64,000 bases of DNA from Tetragenococcus osmophilus (GCF_003795125.1 NZ_CP027783.1:1426001-1490000), one strand, 5' to 3'; counted from the first letter of the stretch, positions 36,411 through 45,574 are shown. The notes: generated by a model from the sequence alone, not told the origin. Translations and numbers: made by a program.

Positions 36411-37013
36411 TTAAATGAGCTTTTGTTTTTTTATCTGTTCATACTGAGTGTTAGCGTCACGACATTTTTCCCAAATAATTGCTTGTCCAGCGGCTAATGA
36501 CTTTTTCACATCAATGATCCGCTGATTGGAACTGCCGCGAAACTGTAAGTTTAAATCTTTTTTGTCTAGTTCAAAACGACCATCGACTAGTATGTCAATT
36601 TTTGCAAGCAATTCTAGTTTATCATCTGTATCTTGTAGTAGCTCTTCAAAAGTATAACCAGACCAGCTCCATATGTCTTTTTTATTGCCATAAGTTTGTC
36701 TTGTGCGGTTAACTACTTGTAAGCAAACTTCAGTATTTAAGAAAGGTTCTCCGCCTAAAAGAGTTAGCCCTTGTACATATTCTGGTGCTAAGTCTTCCAT
36801 AATTTGTTCTTCTAATTCTTGAGTAAAAGGGGTGCCGTAGCGAAAGCTTTGAACGGCTCTATTAAAACAACCTTTACAGGCAAAAAGACAGCCGCTTACA
36901 TAGAGGCTATTTCTTACACCTTCGCCATCGACAAAGTTAAATGGTTTGTAATCTGCGATATAATTTTGGCTATAATCTTTTGCTTGCCATTCTTTAGGTT
37001 TTGGATTGCGCAA
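36411..37013 (-). CDS. nrdG: Anaerobic ribonucleotide reductase activating protein
   Basis: A radical SAM enzyme of about 200 aa that installs the glycyl radical on NrdD. The iron-sulfur motif CLFACKGC supplies cysteines 42, 46 and 49. LLGGEPFLN is the SAM-binding GGE region. TTG at 37013 is preferred because the AGGAGG site lies at codons 2-3 of a version starting at 37028. It is the second gene of nrdDG. Confidence 0.94.
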   Translation of the reverse strand: MRNPKPKEWQAKDYSQNYIADYKPFNFVDGEGVRNSLYVSGCLFACKGCFNRAVQSFRYGTPFTQELEEQIMEDLAPEYVQGLTLLGGEPFLNTEVCLQVVNRTRQTYGNKKDIWSWSGYTFEELLQDTDDKLELLAKIDILVDGRFELDKKDLNLQFRGSSNQRIIDVKKSLAAGQAIIWEKCRDANTQYEQIKKQKLI

Positions 37014-37040
37014 TGTTTGCCTCCTCATATAAAAAATACC

Positions 37041-39230
37041 TTACTCATCTTTAACATGTTTAACTCGAGAAGCGATTTCTCTATGACGTCCATGAACCAT
37101 AGGGCGTGCTTGAGGGTTGCCTAGATAACCACAAGTTCTTTTCACCACATCACAAGTTTTCGCATCATGATTGCCACATTGTGGACATTCAAACCCTCTT
37201 TCAGTAGCTTTAAAATCACCTTCAAATCCACACTCATAGCAATGATCAATCGGAGTATTAGTTCCTAAATAGCCAACTCGGTCGTAAGAATAGTCCCAGA
37301 CAGCTTCAAGTGCTTTAGGGTTTTGTTGTAATACTGGGTATTCACAATAATGGATAAAACCTCCTGAACAATACTTGGGGTAATCTTTTTCAAAATCCAA
37401 TTTCTCAAATGGTGTAGGATCTTTACGGATATCGTAATGGAAACTATTTGTATAATATTCTTTATCTGTAATATTTTCTACAATGCCGAATTTCTCGGTA
37501 TCTAAACGACAGAAACGGTCGGTAAGACTTTCACTTGGCGTGGAATAAACACTAAAATGATAGCCGTATTCGTCTCCCCATTGGTCAGTATTATTTTTTA
37601 ATTCTTTAACAATAGCTAAAGTAAACGCTTTGGCTTTTTCATTGTTTTCCCAGGAGTTTCCGTAAAAAGCGGCTGCTGTTTCGTATAAACCAATATATCC
37701 TAAAGAGACAGTAGCTCGTTTGTTCTTAAATAAAGTATCTACTGATTCATTACGACTTAAACGCTGTCCAAAAGCCCCATACATATAAAGAATGGGAGCA
37801 TTAGCTGGTGTAGCTTCTTTACAACGTTTCACACGATAAACTAAAGCATCTTTAGCGATACTTAGACGTTCGTTAAAAATTTCCCAGAACTTATCTATGT
37901 CTCCTTCAGCTTGCATCGCTATACGTGGTAAATTTACGGTTACAACCCCTAAATTCATCCGTCCTACATTTATTTCTTCTCCTTGTTCATTTTTCCAACC
38001 TTGCAAAAAGGAGCGACACCCCATAGGCACTTTAAAACTTCCTGTTAATTCAACGATCTTATCGTAATTTAAAACATCTGGATACATTCGCTTGGTCGCA
38101 CATTCCAAGGCTAGTTGTTTGATATCGTAATTAGGATCTTCAACATTTAAATTTGTTCCCCGTTTAATGCTAAAAATTAGTTTGGGAAAAATGGCTGTTC
38201 GATGTTCACTACCTAAGCCCTGGATTCTATTTTGTAAAATGGCCCGTTGGATTTCTCTAGCAAACCAATCCGTGCCAAGGCCAAAACCTACCGAAGTAAA
38301 AGGCGTTTGTCCGTTTGAAGTAAATAAAGTATTGATTTCATATTCTAGACTCTGCATAGCGTCAAAAACATCTTTTTTTGTTTTTTGTTTGGCAAAGTTT
38401 TCTTGAGAAGTAGAATCATCTATCCAATATTTTGCGTCTGCAAGGTGTTTTTGATAGTTTAACTTAGCAAAAGGAGCCAAGGTTTCATCTAAACGATCGG
38501 CAGAGCAGCCACCATACTGACTAGAAGCAACATTAGCGATAATTTGTGAAATTTGGGCAGTGGCTGTTTGGATAGATTTAGGTGATTCCACTTCAGCATT
38601 TCCAATCTTAAATCCATCGTTAAGCATACTTTTAAAATCAATCAAACAACAATTTGTCATAGGAGCATAGGGATGATAATCAAGATCGTGATAGTGAATA
38701 TCTCCCTTTTGATGAGCATTAGCCACATGAGTTGGTAACATTTTTAGCCCCATTGATTTTCCAACAATACCGGCAGTTAAGTCTCTTTGCGTATTAAAAA
38801 CATCGCTATCCTTGTTCGCGTTTTCGTTAACTAAGGTCTGTTCTTTGTCCATGAGACGATCGATGCTAAAGTTAATATCTGTAGCTTGGCTTCGTTTGAA
38901 ATCACGTTGGGTACGATAATTAATATATTCTTGAGCTAATTCATATTCATGATTTTCTAAAAGTGTATGTTCGACAATATTTTGAATTTCATAAATTTTA
39001 ATATTGTCTTTAAATCGCCCGAATATTTCATGAGTGATTTGATCTACAATAAGTTTGACGCGTTTATGATCTAGTGAAGTTAATTCATTTTGAATGTGCT
39101 TTTTTGCACTAATTAGAGCATTATAAATTTTTTGGGTATTAAATTCGACTAGACGACCGTCACGTTTAATGACTTGCATGGTTTTAATAGAAGTGGAACT
39201 TTGCGGGTTAGTTTTTTCTTTTGATGTCAT
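37041..39230 (-). CDS. nrdD: Anaerobic ribonucleoside-triphosphate reductase
   Basis: A class III RNR of about 729 aa that makes dNTPs without oxygen. It has an N-terminal ATP-cone (VIKRDGRLVEFNTQKIYNA) for allosteric control, the active-site domain, a zinc site CYECG...CPQCG, and the glycyl-radical loop RTCGYLGNP near the C-terminus. ATG 39230 is the likely start; a longer reading to 39260 overlaps the GAGGAG site. Two NrdR-like boxes lie upstream. Confidence 0.96.
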   Translation of the reverse strand: MTSKEKTNPQSSTSIKTMQVIKRDGRLVEFNTQKIYNALISAKKHIQNELTSLDHKRVKLIVDQITHEIFGRFKDNIKIYEIQNIVEHTLLENHEYELAQEYINYRTQRDFKRSQATDINFSIDRLMDKEQTLVNENANKDSDVFNTQRDLTAGIVGKSMGLKMLPTHVANAHQKGDIHYHDLDYHPYAPMTNCCLIDFKSMLNDGFKIGNAEVESPKSIQTATAQISQIIANVASSQYGGCSADRLDETLAPFAKLNYQKHLADAKYWIDDSTSQENFAKQKTKKDVFDAMQSLEYEINTLFTSNGQTPFTSVGFGLGTDWFAREIQRAILQNRIQGLGSEHRTAIFPKLIFSIKRGTNLNVEDPNYDIKQLALECATKRMYPDVLNYDKIVELTGSFKVPMGCRSFLQGWKNEQGEEINVGRMNLGVVTVNLPRIAMQAEGDIDKFWEIFNERLSIAKDALVYRVKRCKEATPANAPILYMYGAFGQRLSRNESVDTLFKNKRATVSLGYIGLYETAAAFYGNSWENNEKAKAFTLAIVKELKNNTDQWGDEYGYHFSVYSTPSESLTDRFCRLDTEKFGIVENITDKEYYTNSFHYDIRKDPTPFEKLDFEKDYPKYCSGGFIHYCEYPVLQQNPKALEAVWDYSYDRVGYLGTNTPIDHCYECGFEGDFKATERGFECPQCGNHDAKTCDVVKRTCGYLGNPQARPMVHGRHREIASRVKHVKDE

Positions 39231-39293
39231 CAAATTTATCAACTCCTCTTTCTTGTTCAATATTTATCATAAAGGATTTAAGTTTCTTTTTCA

Positions 39294-39338
39294 ACGATAT
39301 ATTGTATTATTTCTCGTTAGAATTACTATATATTGTGT
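39294..39338 (-). promoter_or_regulatory. Tandem NrdR boxes upstream of nrdD
   Basis: Two matches to the NrdR box (ACACAATATATAGT-like) occur on the minus strand, at 39325-39338 and 39294-39307. They are offset by exactly 31 bp, three helical turns, the arrangement expected for cooperative NrdR binding. NrdR itself is not in the window. Confidence 0.75.
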
Positions 39339-39488
39339 TTTGTCCGCTTTGTATTCCAACTATAAATCAAGAAAAAATGGGAGTTTGTGAGTGTTTTTTT
39401 ATGATAACAACGAATTAAAATTTTATTCCTTGCTTTGTTAATAACATGTTATACTTAAAACATAGAAATAATAAAGGAGGAAATTTGC

Positions 39489-40493
39489 ATGATTTATGTA
39501 CCTAATGAAAATAACGATCCACGAGTAAACTTAGCCATTGAAAACTACTTGTTGGATGAAATGAGAACGGACGAGCCCATTCTTTTATTTTATATAAATG
39601 AACCTTCAATTATTATAGGCCGTAATCAAAATACATTTGAAGAAATTAACCAAGAGTATGTCGATGAGCATGGAATTCACGTTGTAAGACGCCTTAGTGG
39701 AGGCGGAGCAGTTTATCATGATTTAGGGAATTTAAATTATAGTTTCATTACACCTGATGATGGGAACTCTTTTAGAAATTTTGCCAAATTTACTGAACCA
39801 GTAATAAAAGCGCTTCACGACATGGGCGTAGAAAATGCGCATCTTAAAGGACGTAATGATTTAGTAATTGATGACATGAAGTTTTCTGGTAATGCCATGT
39901 ACTCTACAAATGGAAGAATGTACGCTCATGGCACTTTAATGCTTGATAGCGATAAAAACGAAGTAACAAATGCTTTAAAAGTACGTAAAGATAAAATTGA
40001 ATCCAAAGGAGTGAAGTCGATTCGTTCACGTGTAACTAATATCAAGCCGTTCTTACCAAAAGAAAACCAAGATATGACAACAGAAGAATTTAGAGAAGAA
40101 ATTTTGCTAAAAATCTTTGGTGTGGATTCTGTCGACGAAGTAAATACTTATGAATTAACTGATGAAGATTGGAAGAATATCCAAGAGTACACAGACAAAT
40201 ATTATGGAAATTGGGATTGGAACTATGGTCACTCTCCAGAATTTAACGTGGAACGTTATAAACGTTTTTCTATTGGTTCGATCGATATTCGTCTGAATGT
40301 TCAAGAAGGAAAAATTGCTAATGCTAAAATTTATGGGGACTTTTTCGGACTAGGAGATATCGCAGATGTAGAAAATAAACTAATAGGTACTCGTTATGAA
40401 AAAGAAGCGTTGAAACAAGTAGTAGATACAATTGATGTTAAAAAATATTTTGGCGATATGGAAAACAAAGAGCTATTTGATTTAATTTATTAA
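39489..40493 (+). CDS. lplA: Lipoate-protein ligase A
   Basis: A 334-aa ligase attaching free lipoate to E2 and GcvH-type proteins. N-terminal catalytic segments include RRLSGGGAVYHDLGN and the lysine segment MKFSGNAMY, and a C-terminal accessory domain starts near residue 250. AAAGGAGG precedes the ATG. It may be co-transcribed with the aldo/keto reductase gene 18 nt downstream. Confidence 0.93.
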   Translation: MIYVPNENNDPRVNLAIENYLLDEMRTDEPILLFYINEPSIIIGRNQNTFEEINQEYVDEHGIHVVRRLSGGGAVYHDLGNLNYSFITPDDGNSFRNFAKFTEPVIKALHDMGVENAHLKGRNDLVIDDMKFSGNAMYSTNGRMYAHGTLMLDSDKNEVTNALKVRKDKIESKGVKSIRSRVTNIKPFLPKENQDMTTEEFREEILLKIFGVDSVDEVNTYELTDEDWKNIQEYTDKYYGNWDWNYGHSPEFNVERYKRFSIGSIDIRLNVQEGKIANAKIYGDFFGLGDIADVENKLIGTRYEKEALKQVVDTIDVKKYFGDMENKELFDLIY

Positions 40494-40511
40494 ATGAAGA
40501 GGAGGAGATGA

Positions 40512-41360
40512 ATGTCTACGCTTAAGATTAACCAAAAAGAGCTTTTTCCTATTGGATTAGGCACTTGGCATATGGGTGAAGATCAAGAAAAAAGAGAGCA
40601 AGAACTACAAGCTTTAAGAACAGGCATTGAACATGGAGCTGTTGTTCTTGATACGGCAGAAATGTATGGCAATGGAGACTCAGAACGTCTAGTAGGAGAA
40701 GCGATTCAACCATTTAACCGGGAAGAATTATTTCTAATCTCTAAAGTATATCCTTGGAATGCTTCGAAAAAACAATTGCCTATTAGTTTAGATAATAGTC
40801 TAAAACGTTTAGAAACAGACTATTTGGATCTCTACTTATTACACTGGACAGGAAATATTCCTATCGAAGAAACAATCGAAGCTTTAGAAGAAGCAAAAGA
40901 AGCTGGAAAGATCAAAGCTTGGGGCGTTTCTAACTTTGATGTGAAAGATTTAAAAGAAATGTATGAAAAAGAAAATAGTCAAAATTGTCAAGTGAATCAA
41001 GTGCTTTATAACTTAGGAGAACGTGGCATTGAGTTTGATCTACTACCTTTTATGCAAGAAAAACAGCTACCTTTGATTGCCTATGCACCGATCGCACAAG
41101 GAGATCGGCTAGGCGGAGACTTGACAAAAAATGCGAAGTTACAAGAAATAGCGAAGAATCATCAGTCGACAATTTTTCAAATCTTGTTAGCTTGGAGTAT
41201 TCGACACGGACAAACACTTGCGATACCTCAATCAGGTAAGGCTGAGCATGTCATCGAAAATATCAAAGCTGCTGAAATTGAATTGACAGATGAGGAAATT
41301 GAAAAATTAGATAAAGAATTTCCACCACCGACAAGTAAACAACCTTTAGCTATTATTTAA
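40512..41360 (+). CDS. Aldo/keto reductase
   Basis: A 282-aa TIM-barrel NADPH oxidoreductase. The catalytic tetrad is suggested by VLDTAEMYGNGDSE (Asp, Tyr), ISKVYPWNAS (Lys) and YLLHWTG (His). AIPQSGKAEHVIENI is the cofactor-binding end. Substrate unknown. Confidence 0.9.
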   Translation: MSTLKINQKELFPIGLGTWHMGEDQEKREQELQALRTGIEHGAVVLDTAEMYGNGDSERLVGEAIQPFNREELFLISKVYPWNASKKQLPISLDNSLKRLETDYLDLYLLHWTGNIPIEETIEALEEAKEAGKIKAWGVSNFDVKDLKEMYEKENSQNCQVNQVLYNLGERGIEFDLLPFMQEKQLPLIAYAPIAQGDRLGGDLTKNAKLQEIAKNHQSTIFQILLAWSIRHGQTLAIPQSGKAEHVIENIKAAEIELTDEEIEKLDKEFPPPTSKQPLAII

Positions 41361-41363
41361 GTT

Positions 41364-41406
41364 AAAAAAGAGGAAGCTAAGACTATTACTTAGCTTCCTC
41401 TTTTTT
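41364..41406. terminator. Bidirectional terminator
   Basis: An 18-bp perfect stem around a 7-nt loop has A-runs and T-runs at its base. It separates the aldo/keto reductase gene and proS. Confidence 0.92.
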
Positions 41407-41419
41407 ATGTGTATAGATA

Positions 41420-42856
41420 TTAGTAAGCACGGGCAATCCAAAGGGTATGCTTTGCTGGCTTGCCGCTAACAATATCGACTTCTTTTTCTATGGGCGCTTC
41501 AAAAGGAATGTTGCGAGTGGTAAATCCTGTTTCTTCTTTTATCGTTTCTTCCGTTTCTTCAGTGCCATCCCAGCCAATTAATACAAAGCCAGGTGTTTTA
41601 TCTTCTTCTTTACATGTTTCAATATGTTCTTTTAGCTCTTGTAAAGTATTGATATGCAAGTATTCATTTTCTTTAACACGTTTTCGCGCTTTTTCTAGTA
41701 GACGTGGTGTCATAGCAGTTAATTCGTCAGCTACAAAAGTATCAATTTCTTCAAATGCTACTTTTTGTTTATCAGCTACATCACGACTTTTAACTATAAT
41801 ATGGCCATTTTCAATATCACGTGGGCCACATTCGATGCGAATACAAGCACCTTTTAGCTCCCACTCATTGAATTTATAACCTGGAGTATTATCACTGTCG
41901 TCTAAACGTACACGATAACCAGCTTCTTTTAGGTTATAGAAAATTTCATCTAATTTTTCCATCACCCCAGGATTTTTCTTCCAAGGCCCTACTGGCATTA
42001 AAACAATTTGAGTAGGCGCTACTGTAGGGGGAAGGACAAGTCCACTTTGATCCCCATGAGACATAATTAAGGCCCCAATCAACCTTGTAGATGCGCCCCA
42101 AGAAGTAGTATAAGCGTGAACATGTTGATTTTCTTTATTCAAATAAGTAATATCAAAAGCTTTAGCAAAATTAGTTCCTAAATAATGTGAAGTTCCCGCT
42201 TGAACAGCTTTGCCATCTTGCATCATTGCTTCGACAGAGTAAGTGTCAACGGCGCCGGCAAATCTTTCTGACGGCGTCTTTTTCCCTTTATATACAGGGA
42301 TAGCTAAGAATTCTTCACAAAGACGTTCGTATTCATCTAAAGCACTCATCGTACGTTCGTACGCTTCCTTTTCAGTTGCGTGAGCAGTGTGACCTTCTTG
42401 CCATAAAAATTCTGAAGTACGTAAGAAAGGCAAAGTCTTCTTTTCCCAACGAAAAACATTAGCCCATTGATTGATTTCATAAGGAAGGTCACGATAGGAA
42501 TTGATCCAATCAGAAAAAGCTTGGCCGATCGTTGTTTCTGAAGTTGGACGTAATCCTAGAGGCTCTTCTAATTTTTCATCACCAACTTCTGTTACCCATG
42601 GAATTTCAGGAGCAAAACCTTCTACATGGTCAGACTCTTTCATGAAAAAGTTTTGCGGAATTAACATAGGAAAATAAGCATTGCGAATTCCTTGTTTTTT
42701 TAAAAACTTATTGAATTCTTCTTGAATATGTTCCCATAATTCATAACCGTCCGGACGGAAGATGATCGACCCTCTAACTGAGGAATAGGCCATTAGTTCA
42801 GATTGTTGCACTGTTTGTAAATACCATTCTGTAAATTCGTTTGTTTGTTCTGACAT
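41420..42856 (-). CDS. proS: Prolyl-tRNA synthetase, archaeal/eukaryotic type
   Basis: A 478-aa class II synthetase charging tRNA-Pro. Motif 2 WEKKTLPFLRTSEFLWQEGH and the C-terminal zinc-like domain, with no editing (INS) insert between motifs 2 and 3, identify the short archaeal-type ProRS. Most Lactobacillales use the longer bacterial form, so this may be a second copy or a replacement. AGGAGG precedes the ATG, and a T-box leader lies upstream. Confidence 0.92.
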   Translation of the reverse strand: MSEQTNEFTEWYLQTVQQSELMAYSSVRGSIIFRPDGYELWEHIQEEFNKFLKKQGIRNAYFPMLIPQNFFMKESDHVEGFAPEIPWVTEVGDEKLEEPLGLRPTSETTIGQAFSDWINSYRDLPYEINQWANVFRWEKKTLPFLRTSEFLWQEGHTAHATEKEAYERTMSALDEYERLCEEFLAIPVYKGKKTPSERFAGAVDTYSVEAMMQDGKAVQAGTSHYLGTNFAKAFDITYLNKENQHVHAYTTSWGASTRLIGALIMSHGDQSGLVLPPTVAPTQIVLMPVGPWKKNPGVMEKLDEIFYNLKEAGYRVRLDDSDNTPGYKFNEWELKGACIRIECGPRDIENGHIIVKSRDVADKQKVAFEEIDTFVADELTAMTPRLLEKARKRVKENEYLHINTLQELKEHIETCKEEDKTPGFVLIGWDGTEETEETIKEETGFTTRNIPFEAPIEKEVDIVSGKPAKHTLWIARAY

Positions 42857-42892
42857 TTATTTTCCTCCTTCAAATAAAAAAGCATCCCATCC

Positions 42893-43066
42893 TAAAAAAA
42901 GGACGAAATGCGTAAATTTCGCGGTACCACCTTTATTGATCACTTTGTGTGATCCAGCTCAAAAAAAGATAAAGGGCTTTAACCCGTTGTTTTTATTGGC
43001 AGGTTCATAAACACAGGGGCACCAAAGTTCCAGCCTAGCTTCGGTTCTCTAAAAGCATGTCTTCAT
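42893..43066 (-). promoter_or_regulatory. T-box leader of proS
   Basis: On the minus strand the leader contains AGAGA near 43045, the antiterminator core AAAGGTGGTACCGCG (about 42921-42935), and a terminator CGAAAT/ATTTCG (42904-42921) followed by seven Ts. A GAA-CCT-G segment (CCT at 43001-43003) is a plausible specifier for proline. Uncharged tRNA-Pro would favour read-through. Confidence 0.9.
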
Positions 43067-43135
43067 TACTAATCCAATTTCTGATTTAAGATTAATAGGA
43101 AATAGGAAAAAAAGCAAGGAAAATCTTAGAAAAGA

Positions 43136-43164
43136 TTGCAGGTTTTTAAAGGAATTCGTATAAT
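43136..43164 (+). promoter_or_regulatory. Promoter of trmR
   Basis: TTGCAG (43136-43141), 17 bp, TATAAT (43159-43164), about 30 nt before the start codon. Confidence 0.75.
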
Positions 43165-43194
43165 AAAAAAAGTGAAAAACAAGGAGAGTCAGAT

Positions 43195-43878
43195 ATGCAA
43201 AATGAAATGATGCACCGACCAGTAGTAAAACCTGAACTGGTTGATTACATGCGTACTGCCCAAAAGCCGTTAACGGGTAAACTACATGAGATCGAAAAAG
43301 ATGCTAATAAACGAGGGGTTCCGATTATTCCACATGAAACCGTGGTATTTATGGAATTTTTATTAGGGCAAGTTAAACCTCAGCAAATTTTAGAAGTTGG
43401 CACAGCGATAGGCTTTTCTGCCAGTTTAATGGCTCAGTTTGTAGGAGACAAGGGGCACGTAACAACAATTGATCGCTTTGACAAAATGATTGAAGAAGCA
43501 AAAGAAACTTTTCGCTATGTAGGTACAGAAGATAAAATTACTTTACTCGAAGGACAGGCAGCTGATGTTTTACCTACTTTACAGGGAAAGTTTGATTTTA
43601 TTTTTATGGACAGCGCAAAATCAAAATATATAGAATTTTTACCAGATTGCTTACGTTTACTAAAAAAAGAAGGAATTTTGATGGTAGATGATATTTTTCA
43701 AGGAGGTACCATTTTACAGTCTGAAAAAGAAATACCGCGCGGCAAACGGGGCATTCATAAGAAATTAAATCAATTTCTAGACGTTATTAATAACCATCCT
43801 GACTTAACCTCTACTCTAATTCCATTAGGAGATGGAGTTGCACTGATTACTAAAGAAGCAGAGCAAGTGAATCTTTAA
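43195..43878 (+). CDS. O-methyltransferase, TrmR/YrrM-like
   Basis: A 227-aa class I SAM methyltransferase with motif I ILEVGTAIGFSASLMA and FIFMDSAKSKYIEFL. The sequence fits the YrrM/TrmR branch, which methylates 5-hydroxyuridine at tRNA position 34; small-molecule O-methyltransferases are close relatives. It is followed at once by palindrome array 2. Confidence 0.85.
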   Translation: MQNEMMHRPVVKPELVDYMRTAQKPLTGKLHEIEKDANKRGVPIIPHETVVFMEFLLGQVKPQQILEVGTAIGFSASLMAQFVGDKGHVTTIDRFDKMIEEAKETFRYVGTEDKITLLEGQAADVLPTLQGKFDFIFMDSAKSKYIEFLPDCLRLLKKEGILMVDDIFQGGTILQSEKEIPRGKRGIHKKLNQFLDVINNHPDLTSTLIPLGDGVALITKEAEQVNL

Positions 43879-43888
43879 TTATTTTAGA

Positions 43889-44126
43889 TTGATGTCCTGA
43901 ATATAATCTCAGGACATTAATCGAGAAGACTTATGACCTGAAATGCAGCTCAGGACATAGATATCTTAGACTTATGACCTGAAATCCGACTCAGGACATA
44001 GATATCTTGGACTTATGTCCTGAAATCCAATTCAGGACATAGATATCTTAGACTTATGTTCCAAAAGCTGAAATTTTATTTAAAAAACAGCTTACTTATG
44101 ATCTGAAACCAATTTCAGGCCATAAG
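43889..44126 (+). repeat. Tandem array 2 of ~31-bp palindromes with 41-bp period
   Basis: Six units occur with ATG cores at 43892, 43933, 43974, 44015, 44056 and 44098, giving steps of 41, 41, 41, 41 and 42 bp. Units 2-4 match CTTATGWCCTGAA...CTCAGGACATAG and are joined by nearly identical 10-bp spacers (ATATCTTAGA). Unit 5 has lost its palindrome but resembles unit 3 of array 1. The last unit is followed by TTTTT at 44127-44131. Nothing coding is seen in 43879-44240. Confidence 0.92.
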
Positions 44127-44240
44127 TTTTTAGTTTTTAACAAAAAAGTAGAAACGCCCAAAAGAAATTGAGAAAACCGTAAAAAGTAATTGACATTACT
44201 AGGAGGTTTTCCTATAATTATCTTTGTTGTCAAATCAATT

Positions 44241-44313
44241 GTCGCAGTAGCTCAGTGGATAGAGCATCCGCCTTCTAAGCGGACGGTCGGGGGTTCAAAT
44301 CCCTCCTGTGACG
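44241..44313 (+). tRNA. tRNA-Arg (anticodon UCU)
   Basis: A 73-nt cloverleaf: acceptor GTCGCAG/CTGTGAC with one G-U pair, D arm GCTCAGTGGATAGAGC, anticodon stem TCCGC/GCGGA with loop CTTCTAA (anticodon TCT), and T loop GTTCAAATC. The 3' CCA is not encoded. Confidence 0.96.
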
Positions 44314-44323
44314 TTATAATTAG

Positions 44324-44362
44324 GCGGGGAATGTTGATTTAAAGACGTTTCCCGCTTTCTTT
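44324..44362 (+). terminator. Terminator after tRNA-Arg
   Basis: GCGGGGAA pairs with TTTCCCGC and is followed by a T-rich stretch. The remaining 44363-44440 carries a repeated TGTGCC but no recognised feature. Confidence 0.65.
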
Positions 44363-44444
44363 GTGCCAAAAATGTGCCGAAATTTTATTTTTTGATAGGT
44401 TTAAATATCTATGTCGGTCTTGAACAATTTCAAGAAACTTTTCG

Positions 44445-44473
44445 TTGACGAATGCCTTACTTTTTGATAAAGT
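44445..44473 (+). promoter_or_regulatory. Promoter of rplU operon
   Basis: TTGACG (44445-44450), 17 bp, TAAAGT (44468-44473). The leader to rplU is about 110 nt. Confidence 0.6.
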
Positions 44474-44479
44474 AAATAC

Positions 44480-44590
44480 GTTGTAATTGTGGGCTTTCCT
44501 GCAGCTACAACCGCTCTGATCAAGTTTTAAGTGCTAATATAGCCGCTTGGGATGGCGAGTCTAAGTTTATTATTAAGGAGGTGCACAAGC
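44480..44590 (+). promoter_or_regulatory. Probable L21 leader
   Basis: A leader of about 110 nt lies between promoter and rplU with no ORF. Its position and length fit the L21 leader described in low-GC Gram-positives. I identify it from context and partial pairing only. Confidence 0.5.
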
Positions 44591-44899
44591 ATGTACGCGA
44601 TTATCAAAACAGGTGGAAAACAATATAAGGTTGAAGAAAACCAACCAATCTACATTGAAAAATTAGATGCAGAAGCTGGTGAAAAAGTAACTTTTGACGA
44701 AGTTGTTTTAGTTGGTGGTGACACGACAAAAGTCGGTAACCCATTGGTTGAAGGAGCAAGTGTTGAAGGTACAGTAGAAAAAAATGGCAAACAAAAGAAA
44801 GTTGTCACTTTTAAATACAAGCCTAAAAAGGATTCACACCGTAAACAAGGACATCGTCAACCTTATACTAAGGTAACGATTAATGTAATCAATGCATAA
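44591..44899 (+). CDS. rplU: 50S ribosomal protein L21
   Basis: A 102-aa L21 starting [16 protein letters not shown], with the [13 protein letters not shown]-terminal motif. ATG 44591 is chosen because AAGGAGGTG precedes it. First of rplU-prp-rpmA. Confidence 0.97.
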   Translation: MYAIIKTGGKQYKVEENQPIYIEKLDAEAGEKVTFDEVVLVGGDTTKVGNPLVEGASVEGTVEKNGKQKKVVTFKYKPKKDSHRKQGHRQPYTKVTINVINA

Positions 44900-44922
44900 T
44901 TTAAATAAAGCAGGAGATTACG

Positions 44923-45261
44923 ATGATTAAGGGAACTTTCAAACGTGATGATTCAGGTAGAATCAATTCCTATAAAATAACTGGTCATGCAGATACTGGT
45001 GAATATGGTTATGATATTGTGTGTGCAGCTGTCTCTGTTTTAGCGATTAATGCGGTTAATGGTATTGATTCATTAGCTGGGGTACAACCAACAGTTAATT
45101 CAGATGAGGAAAATGGTGGTTATCTTTATGTTGAACTTCCACCTACTAATACGCAAGAACAATCAAATATCATACAAATCTTATTAGAAAACCTGTTACT
45201 AGGAATGCAATCTATTCAAGAACAGTATAGTGATTATGTACAATTAGAAACAATTCAATAA
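44923..45261 (+). CDS. prp: Ribosomal-processing cysteine protease Prp
   Basis: A 112-aa protein (YsxB). The catalytic pair is in [18 protein letters not shown] (His and Cys). Prp removes the N-terminal extension of L27 in Firmicutes, and that extension is present in the next gene. The placement between rplU and rpmA is conserved. Confidence 0.94.
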   Translation: MIKGTFKRDDSGRINSYKITGHADTGEYGYDIVCAAVSVLAINAVNGIDSLAGVQPTVNSDEENGGYLYVELPPTNTQEQSNIIQILLENLLLGMQSIQEQYSDYVQLETIQ

Positions 45262-45274
45262 GGAGGTGCATCGT

Positions 45275-45568
45275 ATGTTGATGAAAATGGATTTACAATT
45301 ATTCGCACATAAAAAAGGTGGCGGTTCAACAGCCAACGGCCGTGACTCTGTATCAAAACGTTTAGGCGCTAAACGTGCTGACGGACAAACAGTTACTGGT
45401 GGTTCCATCCTTTACCGCCAACGCGGCACAAGAATTTACCCTGGTCAAAACGTAGGTAAAGGTGGCGACGATACATTGTTTGCTAAAATTGATGGTACCG
45501 TGCGTTTTGAACGTTTAGGCCGTGATAAAAAAAGAGTTTCAGTTTATCCGGTTGCCCAAGAAGCATAA
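45275..45568 (+). CDS. rpmA: 50S ribosomal protein L27 with cleavable N-terminus
   Basis: A 97-aa L27 starting [17 protein letters not shown]. The LQLF-A sequence is the Prp cleavage site; removal exposes the mature AHKKGGG terminus that reaches the peptidyl-transferase centre. GGAGGTG precedes the ATG at 45275. Confidence 0.97.
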   Translation: MLMKMDLQLFAHKKGGGSTANGRDSVSKRLGAKRADGQTVTGGSILYRQRGTRIYPGQNVGKGGDDTLFAKIDGTVRFERLGRDKKRVSVYPVAQEA

Positions 45569-45574
45569 GATCGT

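Noticed and set aside
41460-41879. 139-aa plus-strand ORF
   Set aside because: It lies antisense inside proS, has Ser/Val-rich low-information composition and no ribosome site.
43889-44126. CRISPR array
   Set aside because: The regular period looks CRISPR-like, but the ~10-bp spacers are too short and nearly identical, the repeats are full palindromes, and no cas gene is in the window.
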